The notes under the pieces were generated by a model, which was not told the DNA's origin, made no database searches, and worked only from the letters and a program-made list of their open reading frames with translations. Below, in pieces: positions 33,822 to 42,079 of a DNA stretch of 64,000 bases. The stretch lies in assembly GCA_028693235.1 (NCBI GenBank), contig JAQUVW010000003.1, positions 118,069-182,068 on the forward strand. The letters run 5' to 3'. A program made the position numbers and the translations under genes. The DNA comes from Candidatus Gastranaerophilales bacterium. Lineage in GTDB: Bacteria; Cyanobacteriota; Vampirovibrionia; Gastranaerophilales; Gastranaerophilaceae. Every line of letters begins with the position of its first letter. Position 1 is the first letter of the stretch.

Positions 33822-35060
33822 ATGAACAATAATTTAATTGTAATTTCAGATTCTAAAAAAATCGCCGATGATTTTATAAACAAAATTGTGCTTTTAAGAA
33901 AAACCGATAAAATTTTACACATTGATTTTAATACAGCAATAAATGAACCTGAAAAAATCAATGGCGAATTATTGTTTACCTTTTTAGAAGACAAAGAAAA
34001 CCTAATAGAACTTCAAACCTTGTTGTTTAATGAAAGAATAAAACAATGTTCTGTTGTAGCTCTTACAAATTCTTATGACGAAGATATATTGCTTGACGCT
34101 TTTGAAATGGGAGTTGATGATTTTATCACATTAAACAGTCAACAAAGTGAAATCTTAATAAGAGTGATGCAAAATATAAAAAAAGCAAAACTAAAAAACA
34201 GACTTGAAAGAAAAAATGAGATTTTATTCGAAGAAAACGTGCTTGATAAAGACACAAATTTCTTTTCCATTGAACATACACCTAAAATTTTTTCAAGGCT
34301 GTTTAAAAAATATGCACAAGAAAATATAAAAGCAGACTTTATGATTTTATCAGCTGATATCAAACATAAAAACGCTCTGCCTGTTTCATTATTGGCTTCC
34401 GCAATAAAAAAATCCATAAGAGAAGATGATATTGTAGGTTTAGGTGAAAACGGAAAGTTTAAACTTATTTTAGAGAACACAACCACAACAGGTGCTCAAA
34501 GCGTTTTTAACAAAATCAAAGAAAACATAAGCTCTTTTTACACAATCTCTGCTGTAGCAACAAATATCACAGATAATGACTATATTGCTGCAGAAAATTA
34601 TTTATCAAAAGCTTTGCTAACTGCACTTTCAAAGGAGGATTCGTATTTGTATTTTGACAGAGAAAAAACTCGCAAAATTGCAGGTATGATAGACAAAACG
34701 GATTTAAAAGAAACCAATTACAAAGTGTTGAAAAATATATTTTTAAAGAAATACAATGCAATAGTTACGCCGGTATTTTTCCAAGCACAAGCAACGCTAC
34801 AAGATAAACTTTTCGAGGCAAATATTGAGCAAGCTGTTTCTGAGACAGAGAGCTATTTTATAATCAAAGGAAAAGACGTAATCAGCAAGTTGACACTAAA
34901 GCATCCGGGATTTGCAAAAATTAACGCCGACATAACGCACAAAACGCCTTTCAAAGAAACAAAAACAAGAATTACAATAGACCTCAATGAACTTTCGAAT
35001 GAAAAAATAGAAGGCATTATCGAAAAAATGCTAAACGATTTCCAATCCTTTAACGCCTAA
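33822..35060 (+). CDS. Degenerate receiver plus GGDEF-like protein
   Basis: The 412-residue protein looks like a response regulator whose sites have decayed. The first 120 residues follow a receiver fold (CSVVALTNSYDEDILLDAFEMGVDDFI) but the phosphoacceptor strand reads GELLFTFLED without a clear Asp. Residues about 150-270 follow a GGDEF fold (IREDDIVGLGENGKFKLILENT), with GENGK where active cyclases have GGDEF. A C-terminal part of about 130 residues is unrecognised. It may be a scaffold or c-di-GMP reader rather than an enzyme. It lies 9 bp after mgtE. Confidence 0.7.
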   Translation: MNNNLIVISDSKKIADDFINKIVLLRKTDKILHIDFNTAINEPEKINGELLFTFLEDKENLIELQTLLFNERIKQCSVVALTNSYDEDILLDAFEMGVDDFITLNSQQSEILIRVMQNIKKAKLKNRLERKNEILFEENVLDKDTNFFSIEHTPKIFSRLFKKYAQENIKADFMILSADIKHKNALPVSLLASAIKKSIREDDIVGLGENGKFKLILENTTTTGAQSVFNKIKENISSFYTISAVATNITDNDYIAAENYLSKALLTALSKEDSYLYFDREKTRKIAGMIDKTDLKETNYKVLKNIFLKKYNAIVTPVFFQAQATLQDKLFEANIEQAVSETESYFIIKGKDVISKLTLKHPGFAKINADITHKTPFKETKTRITIDLNELSNEKIEGIIEKMLNDFQSFNA

Positions 35061-35061
35061 T

Positions 35062-35089
35062 TTGTATATAAGACTTTTTGGGCTAAAAT
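35062..35089 (+). promoter_or_regulatory. Possible promoter of the TIM-barrel/hydrolase pair
   Basis: TTGTAT (35062-35067) and TAAAAT (35084-35089) are 16 bp apart in the 52 bp gap; GAAGGAG follows and the ATG is at 35113. Confidence 0.45.
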
Positions 35090-35112
35090 GTTATTAGAAG
35101 AAGGAGTTGAGA

Positions 35113-35907
35113 ATGAATATTTCACTTTCATCAACTATAACAAAAAATATCAAAGAGTCTGCAAATTTAGCAATGGAGCTCAATTTAGGAATGGAGATAA
35201 GCAGAATTCCTAACTACCAAAATATTGATACGGAGATGAATTCGATTATCAAAAAGCTTCAAAATGACCTTGATGGCTTCAAGAATTTTTTGACTTTACA
35301 CGGAATGTTTTTCGACTTAAATATTGCCTCAAAAGACACTGCAATCAGAGAAATTTCACGCAAAAGATTCTATCAATCTCTTGAGGTTGCAAAATCAATA
35401 AATGCAAAAGAAATAGTTTTTCACTCTGGCAATAAATGTATGAAGCATTACGTTTCGCAAGAAAAATTTATAAACGGCTCAATTGAATTTTGGCAAGAGG
35501 CAATCAATGATTTTGAAAAAGCAGGGATTACAGCTGTTATTGAAAATGTCCATGAAAGAGAACCTGAACCCATTTTGCAAACGGTTGTAGGGGTTAACTC
35601 TCCTTATTTAAAATGCACATTGGACACAGGGCACGCCAATTTGTTCTCGAAGGTACCTATAAACGTTTGGATTGAAACATATGGAAAAGAACTTATCCAT
35701 ATGCACATTCATAATAATTTCAACAAAAACGATGACCACAATAGTATAAACAACGGCACAATTGACTTTTCAACAGTATTTGCCAGTATAAAAAAAGCGA
35801 ATATAAACCCGACAATCATTTTTGAAACATTTAAAAAAGAAAATCTAATAGAAGATATAAATTATTTAAAAGAAATTTATGGAGAAAATATATGTCTCAA
35901 AAATTAA
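35113..35907 (+). CDS. Sugar phosphate isomerase/epimerase-family TIM-barrel protein
   Basis: The 264-residue protein belongs to the xylose isomerase-like/AP-endonuclease 2 superfamily. Metal-site candidates are His in LTLHGMFFD, His in EIVFHSGN, Glu in AVIENVHERE, Asp-His in CTLDTGHANL, His in IHMHIHNN and Glu in IIFETFKK. Fewer endonuclease IV marks are present than in the gene at 16.6 kb, and isomerase-like HIHNN favours a sugar or metabolite role. ATG 35113 has AAGGAG before it. The product overlaps the next gene by 16 bp. Confidence 0.82.
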   Translation: MNISLSSTITKNIKESANLAMELNLGMEISRIPNYQNIDTEMNSIIKKLQNDLDGFKNFLTLHGMFFDLNIASKDTAIREISRKRFYQSLEVAKSINAKEIVFHSGNKCMKHYVSQEKFINGSIEFWQEAINDFEKAGITAVIENVHEREPEPILQTVVGVNSPYLKCTLDTGHANLFSKVPINVWIETYGKELIHMHIHNNFNKNDDHNSINNGTIDFSTVFASIKKANINPTIIFETFKKENLIEDINYLKEIYGENICLKN

Positions 35908-36440
35908 ATACAGAAAAATCAGAGTTGTTAATAATTGATGTGCAAGAAAAATTAGTTGCGATGCTGAATAAAAAAGTTGTAGATTCAAAAACCGCAATAT
36001 TGGCAGCAACAGCTAATACACTGGAGATACCTACAATCATTACCGAGCAATACCCTCAAGGGCTTGGAGGAACCGTCGATATTGTAAAAACGAAATTACC
36101 TCCTAACTCTACAATATTAGAAAAGACCACCTTTAGTGCTTGCGAAACTGCTCCCGTGATGAAGACCATTGAAGCAACGAATAAAAGCCAAATTATTATT
36201 TGCGGGATTGAAGCTCATATTTGCGTGCTTCAAACTGCTTTAGACTTAATAAATAAAGGCTACGAGGTTTTTGTTGTAAAAGACGCCTGTGCCTCTCGAA
36301 ATAAAGAAGAATTTAAACTTGCAATAAAAAGACTGGAACAAGCAGGTGCAATAATTACTTGTGTCGAAATGGTTCTTTTTGAACTATTAGGGAGTGCCAA
36401 ACACCCTAAGTTTAAAGAATTACAAGCACTTATCAAATAG
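35892..36440 (+). CDS. Isochorismatase-family cysteine hydrolase
   Basis: The 182-residue protein has the catalytic triad of this family: Asp in LLIIDVQEKL, Lys in LEKTTFSAC and Cys in CGIEAHICVLQTALDL, with the cis-peptide loop before the Cys. The pattern matches the YcaC-like/hydrolase subfamily that acts on amides such as nicotinamide or unknown substrates. It overlaps the TIM-barrel gene, and ends 3 bp from the convergent minus-strand gene. Confidence 0.9.
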   Translation: MSQKLNTEKSELLIIDVQEKLVAMLNKKVVDSKTAILAATANTLEIPTIITEQYPQGLGGTVDIVKTKLPPNSTILEKTTFSACETAPVMKTIEATNKSQIIICGIEAHICVLQTALDLINKGYEVFVVKDACASRNKEEFKLAIKRLEQAGAIITCVEMVLFELLGSAKHPKFKELQALIK

Positions 36441-36443
36441 CAA

Positions 36444-37514
36444 CTAATCTCTGCCAACAGCTTTTAGACAATAACCACCATTTGCAATGGTGAAATCTGT
36501 AGCATGCAAAGACATTAATTGAGAGCGTTCACCTCGCCAATCGATACTCCACGTACCTAGGAATTTCGGTTCACTTGTTGTGTATGCATAGGCATAAACA
36601 ACTATGCGTTCAGGATTATTTGCATCCCACCCGATAGGATAGATATCCCACATGAAATCAACCAAATCAAGATTTTCATTGGTTTTCCACCAGTATTTAA
36701 TAGCTTCTCTTACGGCATTCAACTTTTTTGCCTGACCTGCTTCAAAATCATAAACCCATAGGTTTGTCTGCCATATCCCCTCAGCAGTAGAACCTATTTT
36801 TTCTTTAACAGCAATTCTTTTTGAATCAGGAGCCCAATCAATTAACGTCAAAGTTTTTGAAGAAATATACTCTAACTCATCGAGCCCGCTTGCAATTAGA
36901 ATACGTTTGCCCCTATAAATCTCACTGGCGTATAACATTTTGTCCACCATTGACCTGTCAGGGTCTGCAATAAGCATATATAACTCAGATGTAATCTGTG
37001 CGTTTGAAGGATAAAAATAAGCCGATGAATACACAAGCTTGGTTTCGTCTGGGGATAAAACAGCAATTGTTGAAGCTTTTCTGTTTTTAATCACTTCATT
37101 TATATTAATTTCCTTTGCCCCTGCAGGCTTGTTATACCTAACAATTCTTAGCCTTGGGTCTTGTATTTGAATGAGCTTATCATCTTTTTCAAATTTAGGT
37201 TGAGGAATTTTAATGTCAGCTCTTTTTATATCCTTAGCCAACACCTCATACTGCTCTTTTGTAAGAGGAGCTTTATTTTGAATATTTTCAAAAGTCCCTT
37301 TTTTGTTATAAAGTTTTATTTTTTTTAACTTCTTCTTGGCAGATTTTGCAGACTTTTTTAGATTTTTTTTTACATCATTTTGAGGAACAGGATTATCATA
37401 ATAATATGCATTAGGCTGTGATTTTTTAAAAAATATATACGAAAAAGCAGGCAAATGAATAGAAAATAAAAAGAGCAGAAGTAAAGATAGCCCTAAGCTG
37501 AACCTAAATCGCAT
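36444..37514 (-). CDS. Exported TolB/WD40-like beta-propeller protein
   Basis: The 356-residue protein has an N-terminal signal or anchor helix (FSLGLSLLLLFLFSIHLPAFS), a very basic Lys-rich stretch (about 48-70), then propeller-type blades: VLSPDETKLVYSS...LYMLIADPD, LIDWAPDSKRIAVKE...LWVYDFEAGQAKKL and PIGWDANNPERIVVYA. Each has the small-residue/Pro-Asp turn seen in TolB and PD40 repeats, though only three blades are clear. It lies 3 bp after the response regulator gene, as the third gene of a two-component operon, so it may be a periplasmic sensor partner or an output. Function unknown. Confidence 0.72.
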   Translation of the reverse strand: MRFRFSLGLSLLLLFLFSIHLPAFSYIFFKKSQPNAYYYDNPVPQNDVKKNLKKSAKSAKKKLKKIKLYNKKGTFENIQNKAPLTKEQYEVLAKDIKRADIKIPQPKFEKDDKLIQIQDPRLRIVRYNKPAGAKEININEVIKNRKASTIAVLSPDETKLVYSSAYFYPSNAQITSELYMLIADPDRSMVDKMLYASEIYRGKRILIASGLDELEYISSKTLTLIDWAPDSKRIAVKEKIGSTAEGIWQTNLWVYDFEAGQAKKLNAVREAIKYWWKTNENLDLVDFMWDIYPIGWDANNPERIVVYAYAYTTSEPKFLGTWSIDWRGERSQLMSLHATDFTIANGGYCLKAVGRD

Positions 37515-37517
37515 AAT

Positions 37518-38207
37518 TTATACTAAACCCTCTTTCATCGCATAAACAGCAGCTTGAGTCCTATCTGCAACATATAATTTTTGCAAAATACTGTGAACAT
37601 GAGCCTTTGCTGTCGCCCTTGTGATTACTAATCTGTCAGCAATTTGCGGGTTTGAGAGCCCTTCAACAATTAAAGCCAAAACCTCTAACTCCCTATCAGT
37701 AAGCCCAAATGTATTTTTAGGATTTTTTGAATTAATAGGCAAATCTTGAACCACCTTAGATACAGGTTTTTCCTCTACATTTTGCCTTTGAACATTTGAC
37801 AAAACTAAACGAGCAATCGCAGGGTCAAGCCACGCAGTTCCCTCGTTTACTGCAGTAATTGCAGAAATCATTTGAGTTTCAGATGCACCTTTCATTATGT
37901 ATCCATCAGCCCCAGCTTTTAAAGCAGAAAAAACATCTTCTTCTGAATCTCTCGAGGTAAAAATTAATATTTTAGACCCCAAGTTATCTTTTTTAATCAA
38001 TCCGGTTGCTTCAATGCCATCAATATAGGGTAAACCTATATCCATTAATATAACGTCAGGTACAAGTTTTTTTGCAAGCTCAACGCCTTGTTTACCGTCT
38101 TCAGCTTCACCAATCAATTCTATATTTTCAGATTTAGCTAAAACTAAAGAAAGCCCCAATCTAGTCATAGTATGGTCTTCAACCAATAAAACCTTTATTT
38201 TATCCAT
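37518..38207 (-). CDS. NarL/LuxR-family response regulator
   Basis: The 229-residue protein has a receiver (about 4-120) with acidic pocket VEDH, phosphoacceptor Asp56 in VILMDIGLP, Thr/Ser in ILIFTSRDSE and Lys in YIMKGAS. A LuxR-type helix-turn-helix follows (about 165-225): LTDRELEVLALIVEGLSNPQIADRL. It is overlapped by one base by the sensor gene, so that kinase is its likely partner. Target genes unknown. Confidence 0.95.
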   Translation of the reverse strand: MDKIKVLLVEDHTMTRLGLSLVLAKSENIELIGEAEDGKQGVELAKKLVPDVILMDIGLPYIDGIEATGLIKKDNLGSKILIFTSRDSEEDVFSALKAGADGYIMKGASETQMISAITAVNEGTAWLDPAIARLVLSNVQRQNVEEKPVSKVVQDLPINSKNPKNTFGLTDRELEVLALIVEGLSNPQIADRLVITRATAKAHVHSILQKLYVADRTQAAVYAMKEGLV

Positions 38208-39763
38208 TAAACTTTATCCTTAACTAAAACAGACTCAACGAGCAAGAAAGAAAATTCACTACCTTTGTCTTTATCACTTTCAACCCATATTTTCCCGCCA
38301 TGGGCTTCTACAATTTGCTTTGATAAATATAACCCTAACCCGGTACTTACAGAGCGTTTTTTTGCAGTACCTTGAGAAAAGCGATTAAAAAGCTTAGGTA
38401 TATCAAACTTAGAAATTCCAATCCCATTGTCTTTTACTGATATTATAACATCATTTTTATCAAGCTTAGTAGTTACAACTATTAACCCGTTTTCAAGAGT
38501 ATAATTAATTGCATTGCCTAATAAATTCATAATAACTCGTCTAATTTCATTTCTATCAGCCAATACTTCAATATCAGAAGTTGAATCAAGAACAACCTTG
38601 ATTTCAGACCCTCTTGATTTAGCATAAACAGAAACTTCTTTCACACATTGTTTTACTAAATCATTCAAAACAAAATGAGTCTTTACGAGTTGCAACTTGC
38701 CAGCCTCATATTTGTAAACCTCTAACAACGCATTGACTAAGCCCAACATATCTTGGTTACTCTTTCTCATTGTATCGAGCAACATTTTTTGTTTATCAGC
38801 AAGCACACCTAATGAACCATCCAAGAAAAATTGCAAAGTCTGAATTGCTGCCAAAAGAGGTGTCCTCAAATCATGCGTCAAAGTTGCGATAAAGTCCTCT
38901 CTGAGGCGTTCCATCTCTTTTTGAGATGAAATATCACGAACAACAGCAACATAACAATTAAACTCAGAAGAATCTCCAACAGGAACATGGGCAATACTAA
39001 CTTCAACAGGAACTTTTGCTCCATTGATAGAATTTAAAATTTCTAAATCTCTTAAAAAGACTTCATTCTTGTCTTCAATTATTCTGGAATAATCAACATA
39101 TTCCTTCGAAGAAAAGAGTTCATCGACGTGCTTACCCTGCAATAAAGCAGATGACAATCCAAAAAGATTTTCACAGGAAAGATTGACATCAATTATCGCA
39201 CCATCAGCACCAAAAATGGCAATTCCATCAGCACAATTTGTGATTATAGCATTCAATTTGTTGTTAGCAGAAATGAGTTCAGATGTCTTTTGAGCCACCA
39301 TTTGCTCTAAAGAAGTTGAATACGTTTCTAGTTTTTTATTGGCAATTTCAAGCTCAACAACCTTGTCTTTTAAAGCAGCTACCAAATTTGTACGTTCAAT
39401 AGCATTCTTTATATTCATGATTAAATCATCATTATCCCAAGGTTTTTCAATGTATTTATAAAGCCCAACATCATTTATTGCTTTTATTGCATTTTCCTTA
39501 TCAGCATAACCGGTTAAAAGAATCATGCTGGTATCAGGATACATTTTTTTTGCCTCGGTTAAGAAATCAATACCATTCATTTCAGGCATAATGAAATCAG
39601 AAATAATAACATCAGCCCTTTCCAGTTTCAAATGGTTCAAAGCTAATTGGGGGTTATTAAAATACACAACATCATAAAACCCCTCAAGGCTCAAAAGAGC
39701 TGAAAGAGAAGACGTTACCAAAGGTTCATCATCTAATATTAAAATTTTATTTGTTTTAGACAT
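38207..39763 (-). CDS. Hybrid sensor kinase: receiver, PAS, HisKA, HATPase
   Basis: The 518-residue soluble protein starts with a receiver (about 5-125; DDE pocket at 11-13 and Asp56 in VIISDFIMPEMNG, then LLTGYADK and a Lys in YIEKPW). A coiled-coil linker (about 130-165), a PAS domain (about 170-275) and HisKA with His297 in LTHDLRTPLLAA follow. The ATPase has NLLGNAINY (N box), VKDNGIGI (G1) and GTGLGLYL-like G2 written TGLGLYLS. No membrane segment is visible, so it senses a cytoplasmic signal or takes phosphate from another kinase. It feeds the NarL-type regulator next door. Confidence 0.95.
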   Translation of the reverse strand: MSKTNKILILDDEPLVTSSLSALLSLEGFYDVVYFNNPQLALNHLKLERADVIISDFIMPEMNGIDFLTEAKKMYPDTSMILLTGYADKENAIKAINDVGLYKYIEKPWDNDDLIMNIKNAIERTNLVAALKDKVVELEIANKKLETYSTSLEQMVAQKTSELISANNKLNAIITNCADGIAIFGADGAIIDVNLSCENLFGLSSALLQGKHVDELFSSKEYVDYSRIIEDKNEVFLRDLEILNSINGAKVPVEVSIAHVPVGDSSEFNCYVAVVRDISSQKEMERLREDFIATLTHDLRTPLLAAIQTLQFFLDGSLGVLADKQKMLLDTMRKSNQDMLGLVNALLEVYKYEAGKLQLVKTHFVLNDLVKQCVKEVSVYAKSRGSEIKVVLDSTSDIEVLADRNEIRRVIMNLLGNAINYTLENGLIVVTTKLDKNDVIISVKDNGIGISKFDIPKLFNRFSQGTAKKRSVSTGLGLYLSKQIVEAHGGKIWVESDKDKGSEFSFLLVESVLVKDKV

Positions 39764-39852
39764 AATAATTACTCTTATAGAATAATAGTTTATAAAAAAA
39801 AATAAGACAAATTATTTACAAAAATTAAGGTCTAAAAGAAAAATGGGCAACT

Positions 39853-39883
39853 AAAAAGCTGGCTCCGAAAAACCAGCTTTTTT
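39853..39883 (-). terminator. Terminator between tuf and the sensor kinase
   Basis: AAAAAGCTGG pairs with CCAGCTTTTTT over a 10-base loop; A and T runs on both sides make it work on either strand. It ends the tRNA-tuf operon. Confidence 0.85.
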
Positions 39884-39900
39884 ATATGTTATAAAGATTA

Positions 39901-41109
39901 CTATTCAGTAATTTTGTCTACAACACCAGCTCCAACAGTACGTCCGCCTTCTCTGATAGCGAATCTCATACCTTGTTCGATAGCGACAGGAGCAATAAGT
40001 TCAACGTTCATAACAACGTTATCACCAGGCATTACCATTTCGCCTTCAAATTTGATAGAGCCAGTAACGTCAGTTGTTCTGATATAGAATTGAGGTCTGT
40101 AACCAGGGAAGAATGGAGTGTGACGTCCGCCTTCTTCTTTTGTCAAAACATAAACGTTAGCTGTAAATTTAGTGTGTGGGTGGATTGAACCAGGTTTAGC
40201 CAAAACTTGACCACGTTCAATATCAGTTTTATCAACACCACGAAGCAAAGCTCCGATGTTGTCACCAGCTTGACCTTGATCAAGTTGTTTTCTGAACATT
40301 TCAACACCAGTAACAGTAGTTTTCTTAGTGTCGCCAAGACCGACTAATTCAACTTCGTCACCAACTTTAACGATACCACGTTCAACACGGCCAGTAGCAA
40401 CAGTACCACGACCAGTGATTGAGAAGATATCTTCAATAGGCATCAAGAATGGTTTATCCAAATCACGTTCAGGAGTTGGGAAGTAAGAATCGATAGCATC
40501 CATCAATTCCCAAATCTTGTCTGTCCATTCGTTGTCACCACGTTTGACTGAAGGGTTAGCTTGAACAGCTTCAAGAGCTTTTAAAGCAGAACCGTGAATG
40601 AAAGGAATGTTATCGCCATCAAATTCATAAGAAGTAAGCAATTCTCTAACTTCCATTTCAACCAATTCAAGAAGTTCCGGATCATCAACCATATCGCATT
40701 TGTTCAAGAATACAACCAAGTTAGGAACACCAACTTGACGAGCAAGAAGGATATGTTCACGAGTTTGAGGCATTGCACCATCTGTAGCGGCAACAACAAG
40801 GATTGCACCGTCCATTTGAGCAGCACCGGTAATCATATTTTTAACATAGTCGGCGTGGCCTGGGCAGTCAACGTGCGCATAGTGTCTTGCTTGTGTTTCA
40901 TATTCAACGTGCGCAGTTGAAATGGTTATACCTCTAGCTTTTTCTTCCGGAGCAGCATCGATTTCATCGAATTTTTTTGCTTGAGCTTGGCCAGCTGCAG
41001 CCAATGTACCAGTAATAGCAGCTGTTAATGTAGTTTTACCGTGGTCAACGTGGCCTACGGTACCCACGTTCAAATGCGGTTTCGTACGTTCATACTTTTC
41101 ACGTGCCAT
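39901..41109 (-). CDS. tuf: Elongation factor Tu
   Basis: EF-Tu delivers aminoacyl-tRNA to the ribosome. The 402-residue protein has G1 GHVDHGKTT (about 19-27), G2 with [14 protein letters not shown]3 DCPGHADY, G4 NKCDMVDD and G5 GSALKAL. Domains II and III follow ([21 protein letters not shown] at the end). Codon use looks more conserved than around it, as expected for a highly expressed gene. It follows three tRNA genes on the same strand, as tufB does in enterobacteria. Confidence 0.98.
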   Translation of the reverse strand: MAREKYERTKPHLNVGTVGHVDHGKTTLTAAITGTLAAAGQAQAKKFDEIDAAPEEKARGITISTAHVEYETQARHYAHVDCPGHADYVKNMITGAAQMDGAILVVAATDGAMPQTREHILLARQVGVPNLVVFLNKCDMVDDPELLELVEMEVRELLTSYEFDGDNIPFIHGSALKALEAVQANPSVKRGDNEWTDKIWELMDAIDSYFPTPERDLDKPFLMPIEDIFSITGRGTVATGRVERGIVKVGDEVELVGLGDTKKTTVTGVEMFRKQLDQGQAGDNIGALLRGVDKTDIERGQVLAKPGSIHPHTKFTANVYVLTKEEGGRHTPFFPGYRPQFYIRTTDVTGSIKFEGEMVMPGDNVVMNVELIAPVAIEQGMRFAIREGGRTVGAGVVDKITE

Positions 41110-41175
41110 GAGATTAATCTCCTTTTCTGTAATATACGTTGTTTAAACATTGTTTTTAAAATATAATATCAGATT

Positions 41176-41247
41176 AGCCCTTGATGGGACTTGAACCCAT
41201 GACCTCTCCCTTACCAAGGGAGTGCGCTACCTCTGCGCCACAAGGGC
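41176..41247 (-). tRNA. tRNA-Thr (anticodon GGU)
   Basis: The acceptor GCCCTTG/CAAGGGC, D arm GGCGCAGAGGTAGCGC, anticodon stem CTCCC/GGGAG with loop TTGGTAA, and T arm GGTTCAAGTCC are all clear. Anticodon GGT reads ACC/ACU. No CCA is encoded. It lies just before tuf. Confidence 0.95.
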
Positions 41248-41269
41248 TCTTCAACCTACTTAGAAAGTT

Positions 41270-41352
41270 TGGGCAGGGGTGGATTCGAACCACCGTACAC
41301 TCGCGTGAACAGATTTACAGTCTGTCGCCTTTAGCCACTCGGCCACCTACCC
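41270..41352 (-). tRNA. tRNA-Tyr (anticodon GUA)
   Basis: Acceptor GGGTAGG/CCTGCCC (one G-U pair), anticodon stem CAGA/TCTG around CTGTAAA giving GTA, a long variable arm with CGCGAGTG as expected for class II tRNA-Tyr, and T arm GGTTCGAATCC. CCA not encoded. QueE and FolE2 in the window fit queuosine at this G34. Confidence 0.95.
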
Positions 41353-41407
41353 GCATGGTAAGTAAGTTTTCTGTATTAAATTTTAAAAGTACAATAATTA
41401 ATTTAAT

Positions 41408-41479
41408 AGCCGGTGATAGGAATCGAACCTACAACCTACGGTTTACAAAACCGTTGCTCTACCGTTGAGCTACACCGGC
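41408..41479 (-). tRNA. tRNA-Thr (anticodon UGU)
   Basis: Acceptor GCCGGTG/CACCGGC, anticodon stem ACGGT/ACCGT around TTTGTAA giving TGT, T arm GGTTCGATTCC. CCA not encoded. First gene of the tRNA-tuf operon. Confidence 0.95.
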
Positions 41480-41508
41480 ACGTCGTCTAAATTCATCGCT
41501 GTATGTCT

Positions 41509-41537
41509 AATATATAAAGGACAAGCTTTTATGTCAA
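41509..41537 (-). promoter_or_regulatory. Strong promoter of the tRNA-tuf operon
   Basis: On the minus strand a perfect TTGACA (41537-41532) and TATATT (41514-41509) are separated by 17 bp, about 30 bp upstream of the first tRNA. Confidence 0.85.
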
Positions 41538-41647
41538 GTATTTTTTTGTATGGTTTTTTACAACAGACATTTTCTTTTCGGGATTTTTTTCACTAATTTT
41601 GACAATATTAGAATAAATGAGTAATATAGACTAAACAGAGTAAGCAA

Positions 41648-41675
41648 TTTACTAAAAGTTTGCATGTTATATAAT
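41648..41675 (+). promoter_or_regulatory. Probable promoter of trxA
   Basis: TTTACT (41648-41653) and TATAAT (41670-41675) are 16 bp apart, about 20 bp before the trxA ATG, which has AAAGGAG upstream. Confidence 0.5.
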
Positions 41676-41695
41676 ATTGGAAAAAGGAGATATTT

Positions 41696-42019
41696 ATGTC
41701 AAACGCAATTGATGTAACTGACAACAACTTTGATGAAATGGTTTTAAAAGCTCCTGAGCTTACCGTCGTAGATTTTTGGGCACCTTGGTGCGGACCTTGC
41801 AGAAAATTAGGACCCGTCCTTGATGAAATAGCTACTGAATACGAAGGAAAAATCAAGGTTGTTAAAGTAAATACAGATGAAAATATGAAAACAGCTAAAG
41901 AATTTTCAATTAGCGGTTTGCCGAGTATTCTTGTTTTTAAAAACGGAGAAGCCGTAGAAAGATTGGTTGGACTAATGCCTAAATCTTCTTTGGTTTCTAA
42001 TATTGAAAAGCACATTTAA
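41696..42019 (+). CDS. trxA: Thioredoxin
   Basis: A small cytoplasmic disulfide reductase. The 107-residue protein has the redox site WCGPC at 31-35 inside VVDFWAPWCGPCRKL, the cis-Pro in ISGLPSILVF and the buried Asp26. It is a single-gene unit with its own promoter and terminator. Confidence 0.97.
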   Translation: MSNAIDVTDNNFDEMVLKAPELTVVDFWAPWCGPCRKLGPVLDEIATEYEGKIKVVKVNTDENMKTAKEFSISGLPSILVFKNGEAVERLVGLMPKSSLVSNIEKHI

Positions 42020-42033
42020 TTTTTCTAATATTC

Positions 42034-42067
42034 AAAAAAAGGAAGCTCGAAAAGGAGCTTCCTTTTT
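42034..42067 (+). terminator. Bidirectional terminator between trxA and the convergent gene
   Basis: AAAAAAGGAAGCTC pairs with GAGCTTCCTTTTT over a 6-base loop, with A and T runs on both sides. Confidence 0.88.
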
Positions 42068-42079
42068 AATTTAATTATT

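Noticed and set aside
41181..41468. An open frame of 95 codons on the plus strand opposite the three tRNAs
   Set aside because: It is the antisense translation of tRNA genes; such frames are common false calls and the tRNA folds are clear.
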